DNA of 64,000 bases from Streptomyces sp. ISL-94 (GCF_018614075.1 NZ_JAGGOZ010000045.1:1-64000); one strand, 5' to 3'. Shown: positions 50,899 through 59,440, counted from the first letter of the stretch. The notes: a model not told the origin generated them from the sequence alone. Made by a program: numbers and translations.

Positions 50899-51948
50899 AT
50901 GTCAGAGGACACGTCACAGGTGACCGATCACGGTGGCGGGGTGTGGGCGATCAAGGTCCCCATCCCCGACAACCCGCTCGGGCACACCCTCGTCCACGTC
51001 CTCGACACCGACCGCGGCCCGGTCCTCGTCGACACCGGCTGGGACGACCCCGCCTCGTGGGACACCCTCGTCGCCGGCCTCGCCGCGCTCGGCATCGCCG
51101 TCGCCGACGTCCACGGCGTGGTCATCACCCACCACCACCCCGACCACCACGGCCTGTCCGGCCAGGTCCGCGAGGCGTCCGGCGCCTGGATCGCCATGCA
51201 CGCCGCCGACACCGAGGTCGTCGTACGGACGCGCGCCGCCGAGCCCGGCGTCTGGTTCGACTACATGAGCGAGAAGCTCGCCGCGGCCGGAGCCCCCGAG
51301 GAGCACATCGCTCCGCTGCGCGCCGCCCGCGCGAGCGGCCGCATGCGCACCCTGCCCGGGCTGCGGGCCGCCGTCCCCGACCGGGAGATCGTCCCCGCCG
51401 AGCTGCTGCCCCTCGCCGGGCGCCGGCTGCGGGCGATCTGGACCCCCGGCCACACCCCCGGCCACGTCTGCCTGCACCTGGAGGAGGCCCATCCGGCCAA
51501 CCTCCCCGGCAACGGGCGCCTCTTCTCCGGGGACCACCTGCTCCCCGGGATCTCCCCCCACATCGGCCTGTACGAGGCCCCGGAGGACCCCCGCGTCACC
51601 GACCCCCTCGGGGACTACCTCGACTCCCTCGAACGCATCGGCCGCCTCCGGCCCGCCGAGGTGCTCCCCGCCCACCAGCACGCCTTCACCGACGCGCCCG
51701 CCCGCGTACGGGAGCTGCTGCACCACCACGAGGAGCGGCTGACCGGGCTGTGGGCGCTGCTCGCCGAGCCGCTCACCCCGTGGGGGCTGGCGGAGCGGAT
51801 GGAGTGGAACCGCCCCTGGGAGCAGATCCCGTACGGCTCCCGCAACATCGCGGTCTCGGAGGCGGAGGCCCACCTGCGGCGGCTGGTGAAACAGGGCCGC
51901 GCGGAGGCGGTCCCGGGCAGCGACCCGGTGGCGTACCGCGCCCTGTGA
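50899..51948 (+). CDS. Metallo-beta-lactamase-fold hydrolase
   Basis: A 349-residue MBL-fold protein. The two-metal site is clear: HHHPDHHG near residue 80 (VVITHHHPDHHGLSGQV), a second His in WTPGHTPGHVCLHL and an Asp/His in LFSGDHLLPGISPHIG. The C-terminal 90 residues form a winged-helix-like extension (ERMEWNRPWEQIPYGSRNIAVSEAEAHLRRL), as in lactonase/thioesterase members that act on acyl-CoA or polyketide substrates (LACTB2-like). ATG 50899 has GGGGG upstream. Divergent from aldehyde dehydrogenase, likely same regulon. Confidence 0.92.
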   Translation: MSEDTSQVTDHGGGVWAIKVPIPDNPLGHTLVHVLDTDRGPVLVDTGWDDPASWDTLVAGLAALGIAVADVHGVVITHHHPDHHGLSGQVREASGAWIAMHAADTEVVVRTRAAEPGVWFDYMSEKLAAAGAPEEHIAPLRAARASGRMRTLPGLRAAVPDREIVPAELLPLAGRRLRAIWTPGHTPGHVCLHLEEAHPANLPGNGRLFSGDHLLPGISPHIGLYEAPEDPRVTDPLGDYLDSLERIGRLRPAEVLPAHQHAFTDAPARVRELLHHHEERLTGLWALLAEPLTPWGLAERMEWNRPWEQIPYGSRNIAVSEAEAHLRRLVKQGRAEAVPGSDPVAYRAL

Positions 51949-52028
51949 GGCTCGGGCGGCGCCTCGGGCGGTGCGTCGGCCGGTAAGGGGTGCTCCAGCC
52001 CGGCGCCACCGGTCTCGCGGGCTACGGG

Positions 52029-52260
52029 CCGGTAGAGTGAGCCCGTCGTCCACACTTTCGTACGGGGGGAAGCCGGTGCAATTCCGGCGCTGACCCGCAA
52101 CCGTGACCCACTCGCGGCGCCACCCCGGCGCCGCCCGGGCGGGGAGCCGGAATGCCCCGGACCGGAGTGCGCGGCTCGCGCCGCCGGGTCCCCCGGCGGC
52201 CGGCACCGTCGAGGCAAACGGAGCCGGAGCCCGGTACCCCTGCGTGCCTGCCTCCCGCTC
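52029..52260 (+). promoter_or_regulatory. Cobalamin (B12) riboswitch
   Basis: Conserved blocks occur in order: GGGGGGAAGCCGGTGCAATTCCGGC (P3-P4 arm), GCTGACCCGCAACCGTGA (core/P5-P6), then a variable GC hairpin, GGGAGCCGGAATGCC (core 3' half, pairing back) and a distal hairpin. This is the actinobacterial cobalamin riboswitch, which shuts off expression when adenosylcobalamin is abundant. It lies 26 bp before the first gene of the ECF operon (Shine-Dalgarno AGCAGGAGAGG at about 52264-52274), so control is probably by hiding that site. Boundaries approximate. Confidence 0.92.
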
Positions 52261-52285
52261 CCCAGCAGGAGAGGCACCCGCCCCC

Positions 52286-53536
52286 ATGAACGTCCGCCGC
52301 AGCGCCGCCGCGCTCGCCGCCTCCGCCGTGCTCTGCGTGGGCGCGGCCCCCGCAGCCCTCGCCGACACCACGCCGCCCGCCTCCCCCTCCGCGCCGCCGG
52401 TGATCCCCTCCGGGCTCTACGGCAAGAGCGACCCGACGTACGACGGCGTGTGGCGGCAGTCCTTCGCGCTGCTCGCCCAGCACACGGTCGGCGTCAAGCC
52501 CGCCCAGCAGGCCGTCGACTGGCTGGTGGGCCAGCAGTGCGCGAACGGCGGCTTCGCCTCCTTCCGCGCGGACGCGGGCGCGGCATGCGAGGCGACGACG
52601 ATGTTCGACACGAACGCCACCGCCGCGGCCGTGCAGGCGCTCAAGGCCCTCGGCGGCAAGGACGAGGCGGTCAAGAAGGGCGTGGACTGGCTGAAGTCCG
52701 TGCAGAACGAGGACGGCGGCTGGTCCTTCGTCCCCGGCTCCCCCAGCGAGGCCAACTCCACCGCCCTGGTGATCAGCGCGCTCGCGGTGGCCGGCGAGAA
52801 GCCGGCCGAGGTCAAGTCGAAGGCCGGCAAGTCGGCGTACGAGGGCCTGCTCCCCTTCCAGCTGGGCTGCACCGCCGAGCCGGCCTCCGACCGGGGCGCC
52901 TTCGCGTACCAGCCGGTCGACGGCAAGCTGATCGCCAACGGCGACGCGACGGCCGCCGCGGTGCTGGCCGGCCTCGGAAGGGGCTCGGCCGTCGTCCCGT
53001 CCGGTACGGACACCCCTGCCGCGCCCCTGGCCTGCCCGGCGGGTGCCACCGACCCGGCGTCCGCCGCCCAGGGCGCGGCCGGCTACCTGGCCGAGGCACT
53101 CAAGAAGGACGGCCACCTGACGGCCGTGACCCCGGGCCAGGTCCTGCCGACCCCGGACACCGGCAACACCGCCGACGCGGTGATCGCCCTGGCCGCGGCC
53201 GGGCACAAGCAGTCGGCGGCGGGCGCGCTGGAGTGGCTCAAGGGCAACTCCGCACCGTGGGCGAAGGGCAGCCCGGCGGCCCTCGGCACCCTGGTCCTGG
53301 CCGCGCACGCGACCGGCACGGACCCGAAGTCCTTCGGCGGCGCCGACCTCGTCTCGGAGCTGAACGCGACCGGTCCGGCCCCTCAGGGCGCCGACACGAG
53401 CGCGACCGAGGTGGACAGCGACAGCGGCAAGGGCTCCGGCAACCAGAACGTCTGGTGGATGATCGGCGCGGGCGCCGCGGCCGGTGTGGGCATCGGCATC
53501 CTGCTGAGCGGGCGCCGGAAGAAGAACCAGCTCTGA
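52286..53536 (+). CDS. Secreted, membrane-anchored alpha/alpha-barrel protein, transcobalamin-like
   Basis: A 416-residue surface protein. Signal peptide (MNVRRSAAALAASAVLCVGAAPAALA, cleavage after ALA near 26). Then an alpha-alpha toroid with prenyltransferase-like repeats: WLVGQQCANGGFASF, WLKSVQNEDGGWSF, NADAVIALAA-type helices. The C-terminus is a membrane anchor (WWMIGAGAAAGVGIGILLSGRRKK) after an Asp/Ser/Gly-rich spacer. The alpha6/alpha6 barrel is the fold of the alpha domain of human intrinsic factor and transcobalamin. Directly behind a B12 riboswitch and ahead of an ECF transporter, it is a credible cobalamin-capturing protein. The stop overlaps the next ATG as TGATG. Confidence 0.88.
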   Translation: MNVRRSAAALAASAVLCVGAAPAALADTTPPASPSAPPVIPSGLYGKSDPTYDGVWRQSFALLAQHTVGVKPAQQAVDWLVGQQCANGGFASFRADAGAACEATTMFDTNATAAAVQALKALGGKDEAVKKGVDWLKSVQNEDGGWSFVPGSPSEANSTALVISALAVAGEKPAEVKSKAGKSAYEGLLPFQLGCTAEPASDRGAFAYQPVDGKLIANGDATAAAVLAGLGRGSAVVPSGTDTPAAPLACPAGATDPASAAQGAAGYLAEALKKDGHLTAVTPGQVLPTPDTGNTADAVIALAAAGHKQSAAGALEWLKGNSAPWAKGSPAALGTLVLAAHATGTDPKSFGGADLVSELNATGPAPQGADTSATEVDSDSGKGSGNQNVWWMIGAGAAAGVGIGILLSGRRKKNQL

Positions 53537-54213
53537 TGCGCCGCCTGGCCCGACCGCCCCGCCTCCCCGCCCTGGCGGTTGCCTTCGGCATCGCCCTGAC
53601 CCTGTCGGCCGCCGGCCCGGCGCTGGCGTCGGGCTACCGCTACTGGTCGTTCTGGGACGGCACCGGCGGCGGCTGGACGTACGCCACCACGGGCCCGTCG
53701 ATGGCCCGCCCGGCGGACGGCTCCGTGCAGGGGTTCCGCTTCGCCGTGGGCAAGGACGCCGGGGACCAGGCCGCGCAGCCGCGGGCCGCCGCCGACTTCG
53801 GGGCCGTGTGCGGGTCCACCGCGCCGGTGGAGGGCCGCAAGAGGGTGGCGGTCGTCATCGACTTCGGCGTCCCGCCGGACGCCCCGGCGGGCGACGCCCC
53901 GCCGCAGGCGGAGCCGCGGACGGCCTGTGCGCAGCTGGCTCCGGAGGGCACGGCGGCCGAGGCGCTGGCGGCGGTCGCCAAGCCGCTGCGCTACAACGGC
54001 GCGGCGCTGCTGTGCGCGATCTCGGGCTACCCGGAGCAGGGCTGCGGCGAGCCGCTGGCCGACGGCCCGGCCCCGACGGCCACCCCGGCCGCCCCGCAGG
54101 CCGGGCCCCCGGTGAACGGCAACGCCCCGTCGGCGGGCCTGCTGGCGGGCCTCGCGGCGGTGGCCGCCCTGGCCGCGGCCGCCGTCTGGCAGTCCCGCCG
54201 CCGCGCCCGATGA
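53536..54213 (+). CDS. SCO2322-family secreted, membrane-anchored protein
   Basis: A 225-residue protein: signal peptide (LPALAVAFGIALTLSAAGPALA), a small domain opening with SGYRYWSFWDGTGGGWTYATTGP, four cysteines (VCGST, TACAQL, LLCAIS, QGCGE) that could form two disulfides, a Pro-rich stretch and a C-terminal membrane helix (GLLAGLAAVAALAAAAVW) with RRRAR. It is a constant companion of this ECF operon in Streptomyces. It is a candidate for the second, lid-forming lobe of a two-part cobalamin receptor, by analogy with the beta domain of transcobalamin; that is inference. Starts overlap on both sides (TGATG, ATGA). Confidence 0.85.
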   Translation: MRRLARPPRLPALAVAFGIALTLSAAGPALASGYRYWSFWDGTGGGWTYATTGPSMARPADGSVQGFRFAVGKDAGDQAAQPRAAADFGAVCGSTAPVEGRKRVAVVIDFGVPPDAPAGDAPPQAEPRTACAQLAPEGTAAEALAAVAKPLRYNGAALLCAISGYPEQGCGEPLADGPAPTATPAAPQAGPPVNGNAPSAGLLAGLAAVAALAAAAVWQSRRRAR

Positions 54214-55688
54214 CGCACCCGGCCGCCCCGCCGCCGGACGCCCGCCACGGAGCGGCAGCCGCCGACGGCGCCCAGGCACCCACCGGAACCCCCGGACCCG
54301 GACCGGCCACGCACGGAGCGGCAGCCGCCGACGGCGCCCAGGCACCCACCGGAACCCCCGGACCCGGACCGGCCACGCACGGAGCGGCAGCCGCCGACGG
54401 CGCCCAGGCACCCACGGGGGCCACCCGCGCCCGGGGTACGAGTCGCACGGGTGGTGCGGGTGGGTATCCCGCCCGGCCGCAGGCCGGGCGCACCCCCACC
54501 GGAGCCGCACCCGGCGACGCGGCTCCGGCCCGCCGGAGCCGGCCCGCGGCGTCAGACCCCCCGCAGGGGCCGACGTACAAAAGGAGCAGGCCCTGGCAGG
54601 CTCCCGAGGCCCGCCGGGCCACCGCCCTGCACGCGGGTGCGTGGTGGCTCTGGGCCCTCGGCCTCGCCACCGCCGCGTCCCGGACCACCAATCCCCTCCT
54701 TCTCGGCCTGATCGTCGGCGTCGCCGGATACGTGGTCGCGGCCCGCCGCACCGCCGCCCCCTGGGCCCGTTCCTACGGGGCCTTCCTCAAGCTCGGCCTC
54801 TTCGTCATCGGCCTGCGGCTCCTCTTCTCCCTGCTGCTCGGCTCGCCCATCCCCGGCACGCACACCCTCTTCACCCTCCCGGAGGCCCCCCTCCCCGCCT
54901 GGGCCCAGGGCATCCGGTTCGGCGGCAGGGTCACCGCCGAGCAGCTGCTCTTCGCCTTCTACGACGGCGCGAAGCTGGCCGCCCTCCTGATCTGCGTGGG
55001 CGCCGCGAACGCCCTCGCCAATCCGGCGCGGCTGCTCAAATCCCTCCCGGCCGCCCTGTACGAGGCCGGGGTCGCCGTGGTCGTGGCCATGACCTTCGCG
55101 CCGAACATGGTCGCCGACGTCGTCCGGCTGCGGACCGCACGCAGGCTGCGGGGCCGCCCCACCGGCGGGGTGAAGGCCATCCTGCAGATCGGCCTGCCCG
55201 TGCTGGAGGGCGCTCTGGAGCGTTCGGTCGCGACCGCCGCGTCGATGGACGCGCGCGGGTACGGGCGCACGGCGCAGGTCCCGCCCGCCGTGCGGCACAC
55301 CACCAACGTCCTCACCCTCGGCGGTCTGCTCGGCATGTGCGCGGGCACGTACGGGCTGCTCGCCGCGCAGGGCGCCGCGTACGGGCTCCCCGTGCTCGGC
55401 ATCGGCCTGGTCCTGGCCCTGGCCGGGCTGCGGCTCGGGGGCCGCCGGTCGGTGCGGACCCGCTACCGGCCCGACCGGTGGGGCGCGCGCGCCTGGCTGG
55501 TCGCCGGGTCGGGTGCGGCCGTCGCCGCCCTCCTCATCCACGCGGGCACCGTCGACCCCGAGGGCCTGCGGCCGGGGGTGGTCCCGCTCGTCGCGCCCGC
55601 GCTGCCGCTGTGGCCGGCGGTCGCGGTCCTGATCGGCCTGCTGCCCGCCTTCGTGGCACCCGTACCGCCCAAGGAGGCATCCCAGTGA
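54210..55688 (+). CDS. ECF transporter transmembrane (T) component
   Basis: A 492-residue EcfT/CbiQ-type permease subunit. The first about 140 residues are a hydrophilic, repeat-bearing extension not seen in standard T proteins (about 260 residues). Membrane helices begin near 148 (GAWWLWALGLATAASRTTNPLLLGLIVGVAGYVV). The coupling motifs are intact: VRLRTARRLRGRPT and AASMDARGYGRTAQ (the two ARG motifs that bind the ATPases). It overlaps its neighbours by 4 nt at each end (ATGA, GTGA). Confidence 0.9.
   Translation: MTHPAAPPPDARHGAAAADGAQAPTGTPGPGPATHGAAAADGAQAPTGTPGPGPATHGAAAADGAQAPTGATRARGTSRTGGAGGYPARPQAGRTPTGAAPGDAAPARRSRPAASDPPQGPTYKRSRPWQAPEARRATALHAGAWWLWALGLATAASRTTNPLLLGLIVGVAGYVVAARRTAAPWARSYGAFLKLGLFVIGLRLLFSLLLGSPIPGTHTLFTLPEAPLPAWAQGIRFGGRVTAEQLLFAFYDGAKLAALLICVGAANALANPARLLKSLPAALYEAGVAVVVAMTFAPNMVADVVRLRTARRLRGRPTGGVKAILQIGLPVLEGALERSVATAASMDARGYGRTAQVPPAVRHTTNVLTLGGLLGMCAGTYGLLAAQGAAYGLPVLGIGLVLALAGLRLGGRRSVRTRYRPDRWGARAWLVAGSGAAVAALLIHAGTVDPEGLRPGVVPLVAPALPLWPAVAVLIGLLPAFVAPVPPKEASQ
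54246..54419. repeat. 66-bp tandem repeat in the ecfT N-terminus
   Basis: Two full 66-bp units (54246-54311, 54312-54377) and a partial third (54378-54419) encode H-G-A-A-A-A-D-G-A-Q-A-P-T-G, then a T-P-G-P-G-P-A-T tail. The units are nearly identical, so the array is young. Confidence 0.92.
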
Positions 55689-57763
55689 TCCGCTTCGAGC
55701 AGGTCTCCGTCACCTACGAGGGCGCGGCCGGTCCCTCGCTCCAGGGTGTCGACCTGGTGATCCCGGAGGGTGAGCTGACGCTCCTGGTCGGTCCGTCCGG
55801 GGTCGGCAAGTCCACCCTGCTGGGGGCGGTCTCCGGGCTGGTCCCGCATTTCACCGGGGGCACGCTGCGGGGGCGGGTGACGGTGGCGGGCCGTGACACG
55901 CGTACGCACAAGCCGCGGGAGCTGGCGGACGTGGTGGGGACGGTCGGGCAGGATCCGCTCGCGCACTTCGTGACGGACGTGGTGGAGGACGAGCTGGCGT
56001 ACGGGATGGAGTCGCTGGGGCTGCCGCCCGCGGTGATGCGGCGGCGGGTGGAGGAGACCCTCGACCTGCTCGGGCTGAACGAACTCCGCGACCGGCCGAT
56101 CGCCACCCTGTCCGGCGGTCAGCAGCAGCGGGTCGCGATCGGCTCGGTCCTGACGCCGCATCCCCGGGTCCTGGTCCTGGACGAGCCGACGTCCGCGCTG
56201 GACCCCGCGGCGGCGGAGGAGGTGCTGGCCGTGGTGCAGCGGCTGGTGCACGACCTGGGCACGACGGTGCTGATGGCTGAGCACCGGCTGGAGCGGGTGG
56301 TGCAGTACGCCGACCGGGTGCTGCTGCTGCCGGGACCGGGGGCGGTACCGCTGCTCGGCAGCCCGGCCGAGATCATGGCGGTGTCCCCGGTCCACCCCCC
56401 GGTGGTCGCCCTGGGCCGCCTCGCCGGGTGGTCCCCGCTCCCCCTGTCGATCCGCGACGCCCGCCGCCTGGCCGCCCCGTTGCGCTCCCGTCTGTCGCCT
56501 CCGGCCGGGGATCACGCGCCGTCGGCCCGCGCGAACCCCACCCACCACCTGTCCGCGCCCGACCACCCCACGGCCTCCCAGGGCTCCGCCCTGGCCGGAC
56601 CGGATTCGCCCCCGTCCGCGCCCGACCGCGCCGCCGCTTCCGAGGGCTCCGCCCTGGCCGGACCGGATTCGCCCCCGTCCGCGCCCGACCGCGCCGCCGC
56701 TTCCCAGGGCTCCGCCCCGGACCCCGCGCCTCAAACGCCGGCGAGGCTGGATGTGGCCCCCTCCATGCCTGACTGCAGCGCCCCTTCGCAGGGCTCGGCC
56801 GCGGCTCACGTGCCGCTGCTCGGTGACTCAGCCGTGAGGGGCGGACTGCGGGGGACAAATCCAGCCTCGCCGGCGTTTGAGGCGCGGGGGTCCGGGGGCC
56901 GGCCCCCGGCAGCGGCGGGGCGGACGCACACGGGGCGTCCGGGCGGGTGGTTTGCGCGTCTGCTCGGCCGGGGCACGCCACGCCCCGAGCCCGCCCCGGC
57001 GGAGGCCGGCGAAATGGCGGCCGAGCTCCGGAACCTCGGCGTGCGGCGCGGACGCGTAGAGGTACTGCACGGCGTCACCCTCGCCGTCGCCCCCGGCGAG
57101 ACCGTCGCCCTCATGGGCCGCAACGGCGCCGGCAAATCCACCCTCCTCGCAGCAATGGTCGGCACCGTGCCCCCCGCCACCGGCTCCGTGACCGTCGGCG
57201 GCGCCACCCCGCACCGGACCGCCCCCGCCGAGATGGTCCGCCGCGTCGGCCTCGTCCCGCAGGAGCCCCGCGACCTCCTCTACGCCGACACGGTCGCCGC
57301 CGAGTGCGCCGCCGCCGACTCCGACGCCGGCGCGGCCTCCGGCACCTGCCGGGATCTCGTCTCCGCCCTGCTCCCGGACGTCCCCGACGACACCCATCCC
57401 CGCGACCTGTCGGAGGGCCAGCGCCTGGCCCTGGCGCTGGCGCTGGTCCTCACCGGCCGGCCCGCCCTGCTCCTCCTCGACGAGCCGACCCGCGGGCTGG
57501 ACTACGCCGCCAAGGCCCGTCTGGTCGAGATCCTGCGGGCCCTGGCGGCGGACGGCCACGCCATCGTCCTGGCCACCCACGACGTGGAGCTCGCCGCCGA
57601 GCTGGCCCACCGCGTGGTGATCCTGGCCGGCGGGGAGGTCGTCGCGGACGGCCCCACCGCCGAGGTGGTGGTCTCCTCCCCCGCCTTCGCACCCCAGGTG
57701 GCGAAGATCCTCGCGCCGGGCCACTGGCTCACCGTGACCCAGGTCACCGAGGCCCTGTCGTGA
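55685..57763 (+). CDS. ECF transporter ATPase, two ATP-binding domains fused (EcfA-EcfA')
   Basis: A 692-residue fusion of both ATPases. Domain 1 (about 1-235): Walker A GPSGVGKST, Q-loop VGQDPLAHF, signature LSGGQQQRVAIG, Walker B VLVLDEPTSALDP, His in MAEHRLERV. Domain 2 (about 440-692): Walker A GRNGAGKST, Q-loop VPQEPRDLL, signature LSEGQRLALAL (degenerate), Walker B LLLLDEPTRGLDY, switch His in ATHDVELA. The approximately 190-residue linker is low complexity and partly made of repeats, including an inverted pair of the chromosomal intergenic repeat. GTG 55685 overlaps the T-component stop. Confidence 0.92.
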   Translation: MIRFEQVSVTYEGAAGPSLQGVDLVIPEGELTLLVGPSGVGKSTLLGAVSGLVPHFTGGTLRGRVTVAGRDTRTHKPRELADVVGTVGQDPLAHFVTDVVEDELAYGMESLGLPPAVMRRRVEETLDLLGLNELRDRPIATLSGGQQQRVAIGSVLTPHPRVLVLDEPTSALDPAAAEEVLAVVQRLVHDLGTTVLMAEHRLERVVQYADRVLLLPGPGAVPLLGSPAEIMAVSPVHPPVVALGRLAGWSPLPLSIRDARRLAAPLRSRLSPPAGDHAPSARANPTHHLSAPDHPTASQGSALAGPDSPPSAPDRAAASEGSALAGPDSPPSAPDRAAASQGSAPDPAPQTPARLDVAPSMPDCSAPSQGSAAAHVPLLGDSAVRGGLRGTNPASPAFEARGSGGRPPAAAGRTHTGRPGGWFARLLGRGTPRPEPAPAEAGEMAAELRNLGVRRGRVEVLHGVTLAVAPGETVALMGRNGAGKSTLLAAMVGTVPPATGSVTVGGATPHRTAPAEMVRRVGLVPQEPRDLLYADTVAAECAAADSDAGAASGTCRDLVSALLPDVPDDTHPRDLSEGQRLALALALVLTGRPALLLLDEPTRGLDYAAKARLVEILRALAADGHAIVLATHDVELAAELAHRVVILAGGEVVADGPTAEVVVSSPAFAPQVAKILAPGHWLTVTQVTEALS
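56582..56889. repeat. Tandem and inverted repeats within the ECF ATPase linker
   Basis: Two full 63-bp units (56582-56644, 56645-56707) plus a partial third encode GSALAGPDSPPSAPDRAAAS-type linker. Further on, a 29-bp copy of the dispersed GTTTGAGGCG intergenic repeat occurs at 56722-56750 (reverse) and again at 56861-56889 (forward), identical apart from orientation. Both are read through in frame. Confidence 0.93.
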
Positions 57764-58677
57764 ACCGGCGGCCGCTCCAGCCCGCCAGGCCCGCCAGGCC
57801 CGGGGCCCGACCCGCCCGACCCGCCCGGCCCGTCCGGATCGGGCCCCGGGCCGCCGCCGCGCTGGTCCTCGTCACATTCATCGGCATCGCCGCCTTCGGC
57901 TGGCCGCTCCTCGCCGACCGGCAGTCGGGGCTCGCCCACTCACAGGACGCCCCCTGGCTCTTCGCCGCGCTCCTCCCGCTCCTCGTCGCCGTCGTCGTCG
58001 CGACCATCGCCGACAACAACGGCATGGACGCGAAGGCGGTGGCGATGCTCGGGGTGCTCGCCGCCGTGGGTGCGGCGCTGAGACCGCTGGGCGCGGGCAC
58101 CGCCGGCCTGGAGCCCATGTTCTTCCTGATGGTGCTCAGCGGCCGCGTCCTCGGGCCCGGCTTCGGCTTCGTCCTCGGTTCGGTGACGATGTTCGCCTCC
58201 GCCCTTCTGACCGGCGGGGTCGGGCCGTGGATGCCGTTCCAGATGCTGGCGATGGGCTGGTTCTCGCTGGGCGCGGGGCTGCTGCCCGGCCCGGAGCGGA
58301 TCAGGGGCCGGGCGGAGCTGCTGATGCTGGCGGCGTACGGCTTCGCGGGCTCGTTCGCGTACGGCACGGTCATGAACCTCCAGGGCTGGGTGCTCCTGCA
58401 GGGCATGGGCCAGGGCATTGCCTTCCACCCAGGGGAGCCCGTACCGGCGAACCTCGCGCGCTTCGCCGCGTACTGCCTGGCGACCTCGGTGGGCTGGGAC
58501 CTGGGCCGGGCAACCCTGACCGTCGTACTGACACTGACGCTGGGCGCCACCCTGCTCAAGGCGCTGCGGCGGGCGACGCGAAAGGCTGCTTTCTACGCGC
58601 GTGTCTCCTTCGATTCGGGGGCCGAAATCGGCACGGACCCCACCCCCAAGGGGGGTACGAACCGCCGCATAGCGTGA
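57760..58677 (+). CDS. ECF transporter substrate-binding (S) component, cobalamin-type
   Basis: A 305-residue integral membrane protein with about six to seven helices (AAAALVLVTFIGIAAFGWPLL, PWLFAALLPLLVAVVVATIAD, LEPMFFLMVLSGRVLGPGFGFVLGSVTMFASALL, and others). The start carries an Ala-Arg-Pro repeat tail facing the cytoplasm. Together with the T component and fused ATPases it forms a complete dedicated ECF importer, the arrangement predicted for actinobacterial cobalamin uptake (CbrTUV type). The riboswitch upstream is the main evidence for B12 as substrate. GTG 57760 overlaps the ATPase stop as GTGA. Confidence 0.88.
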   Translation: MNRRPLQPARPARPGARPARPARPVRIGPRAAAALVLVTFIGIAAFGWPLLADRQSGLAHSQDAPWLFAALLPLLVAVVVATIADNNGMDAKAVAMLGVLAAVGAALRPLGAGTAGLEPMFFLMVLSGRVLGPGFGFVLGSVTMFASALLTGGVGPWMPFQMLAMGWFSLGAGLLPGPERIRGRAELLMLAAYGFAGSFAYGTVMNLQGWVLLQGMGQGIAFHPGEPVPANLARFAAYCLATSVGWDLGRATLTVVLTLTLGATLLKALRRATRKAAFYARVSFDSGAEIGTDPTPKGGTNRRIA

Positions 58678-58900
58678 CATTCGGGCGCTCCGGCGGTGAC
58701 CCGCCCCACAGGACCCACGTCACATACGAACCGGGATAGTAGCCAGTAAACGTCCCCTATGACCCCCTTCGTACCGGCCGCCACCTGCGTGAACGGCCAT
58801 CGGGCCCGAGGGCGGTCGTTCCACCCCAGCTGCGAAAGGCAGTAGTAAGACGGGTCGTTGCCAGGGGGTCCGGTCGTCTGTAGAACTGGATGAGTCGCAA

Positions 58901-58976
58901 GGCGGCAGGGGTGCTTCACCCCCCGCCGACGAACCCCTCTCCTCCGCGTGAGTGGCTCACGCATGCTTCGGCATGC
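58901..58976 (+). promoter_or_regulatory. Structured 5' leader of the transglycosylase gene
   Basis: Three consecutive hairpins: GGCGG...GGGGTG-CTT-CACCCC...CCGCC (58901-58927, 2-base bulge), GCGTGAG-TGG-CTCACGC (58946-58962) and GCATGC-TTCG-GCATGC (58961-58976, stable tetraloop). The last two overlap at 58961-58962 and so compete weakly. The remaining gap 58678-58900 has no gene or other clear motif. No known riboswitch was recognised. Confidence 0.55.
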
Positions 58977-59012
58977 CTGCGACCGCCCTTGTTCCCTTCG
59001 GAAGGTCAATCC

Positions 59013-59417
59013 GTGTCCAACGCAGTCATCCGCCGCATCGCCGCTTCCAAGAAGACCCTCGTGGGCTCCGTCCTCGCCCTGGGCGTCGCCGGTTCCATGC
59101 TTGCCGCGGTCCCCGCGCAGGCCGCCCCGATGAGCGCCAAGGCGATCGCCCAGCAGATGATCAAGGACCCGGCCCAGTTCGCCGCGTTCAACAACATCGT
59201 TTCCCACGAGAGCGGCTGGGACTACACCGCCACGAACGCCTCCTCCGGCGCGTACGGCCTGGTCCAGGCCCTGCCGGCCTCGAAGATGGCCTCGGCGGGC
59301 TCGGACTGGAAGACGAACCCGGCCACCCAGATCAAGTGGGGCCTGAACTACATGAACGAGCGCTACGGCAGCCCCGTGGGCGCCTGGAACTTCTGGCAGA
59401 ACAACCACTGGTACTAA
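59013..59417 (+). CDS. Secreted transglycosylase-like SLT-fold protein
   Basis: A 134-residue exported protein. Signal peptide: KKTLVGSVLALGVAGSMLAAVPAQAAP with cleavage after AQA near 34. The mature part is a small lysozyme-like domain: the catalytic Glu in IVSHESGWDYTATNASSGAYGLVQALPASKM, then WGLNYMNERYGSPVGAWNFWQNNHWY at the end. Such proteins cut the glycan strand in peptidoglycan and work in germination and growth. GTG 59013 follows GGAAGG. Preceded by a structured leader and followed by a strong terminator. Confidence 0.93.
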   Translation: MSNAVIRRIAASKKTLVGSVLALGVAGSMLAAVPAQAAPMSAKAIAQQMIKDPAQFAAFNNIVSHESGWDYTATNASSGAYGLVQALPASKMASAGSDWKTNPATQIKWGLNYMNERYGSPVGAWNFWQNNHWY

Positions 59418-59440
59418 GCCACCAGCGGACAGCAGCCATA

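Noticed and set aside
52029-52260. Cobalt or nickel transporter rather than cobalamin
   Set aside because: CbiM/CbiN or NikM-type S-components have His-rich N-termini; none is seen here, and surface-anchored barrel proteins fit corrinoid capture better.
58678-59012. c-di-AMP (ydaO) riboswitch before the transglycosylase
   Set aside because: Its conserved core blocks were searched for by eye and not found; only generic hairpins are present.
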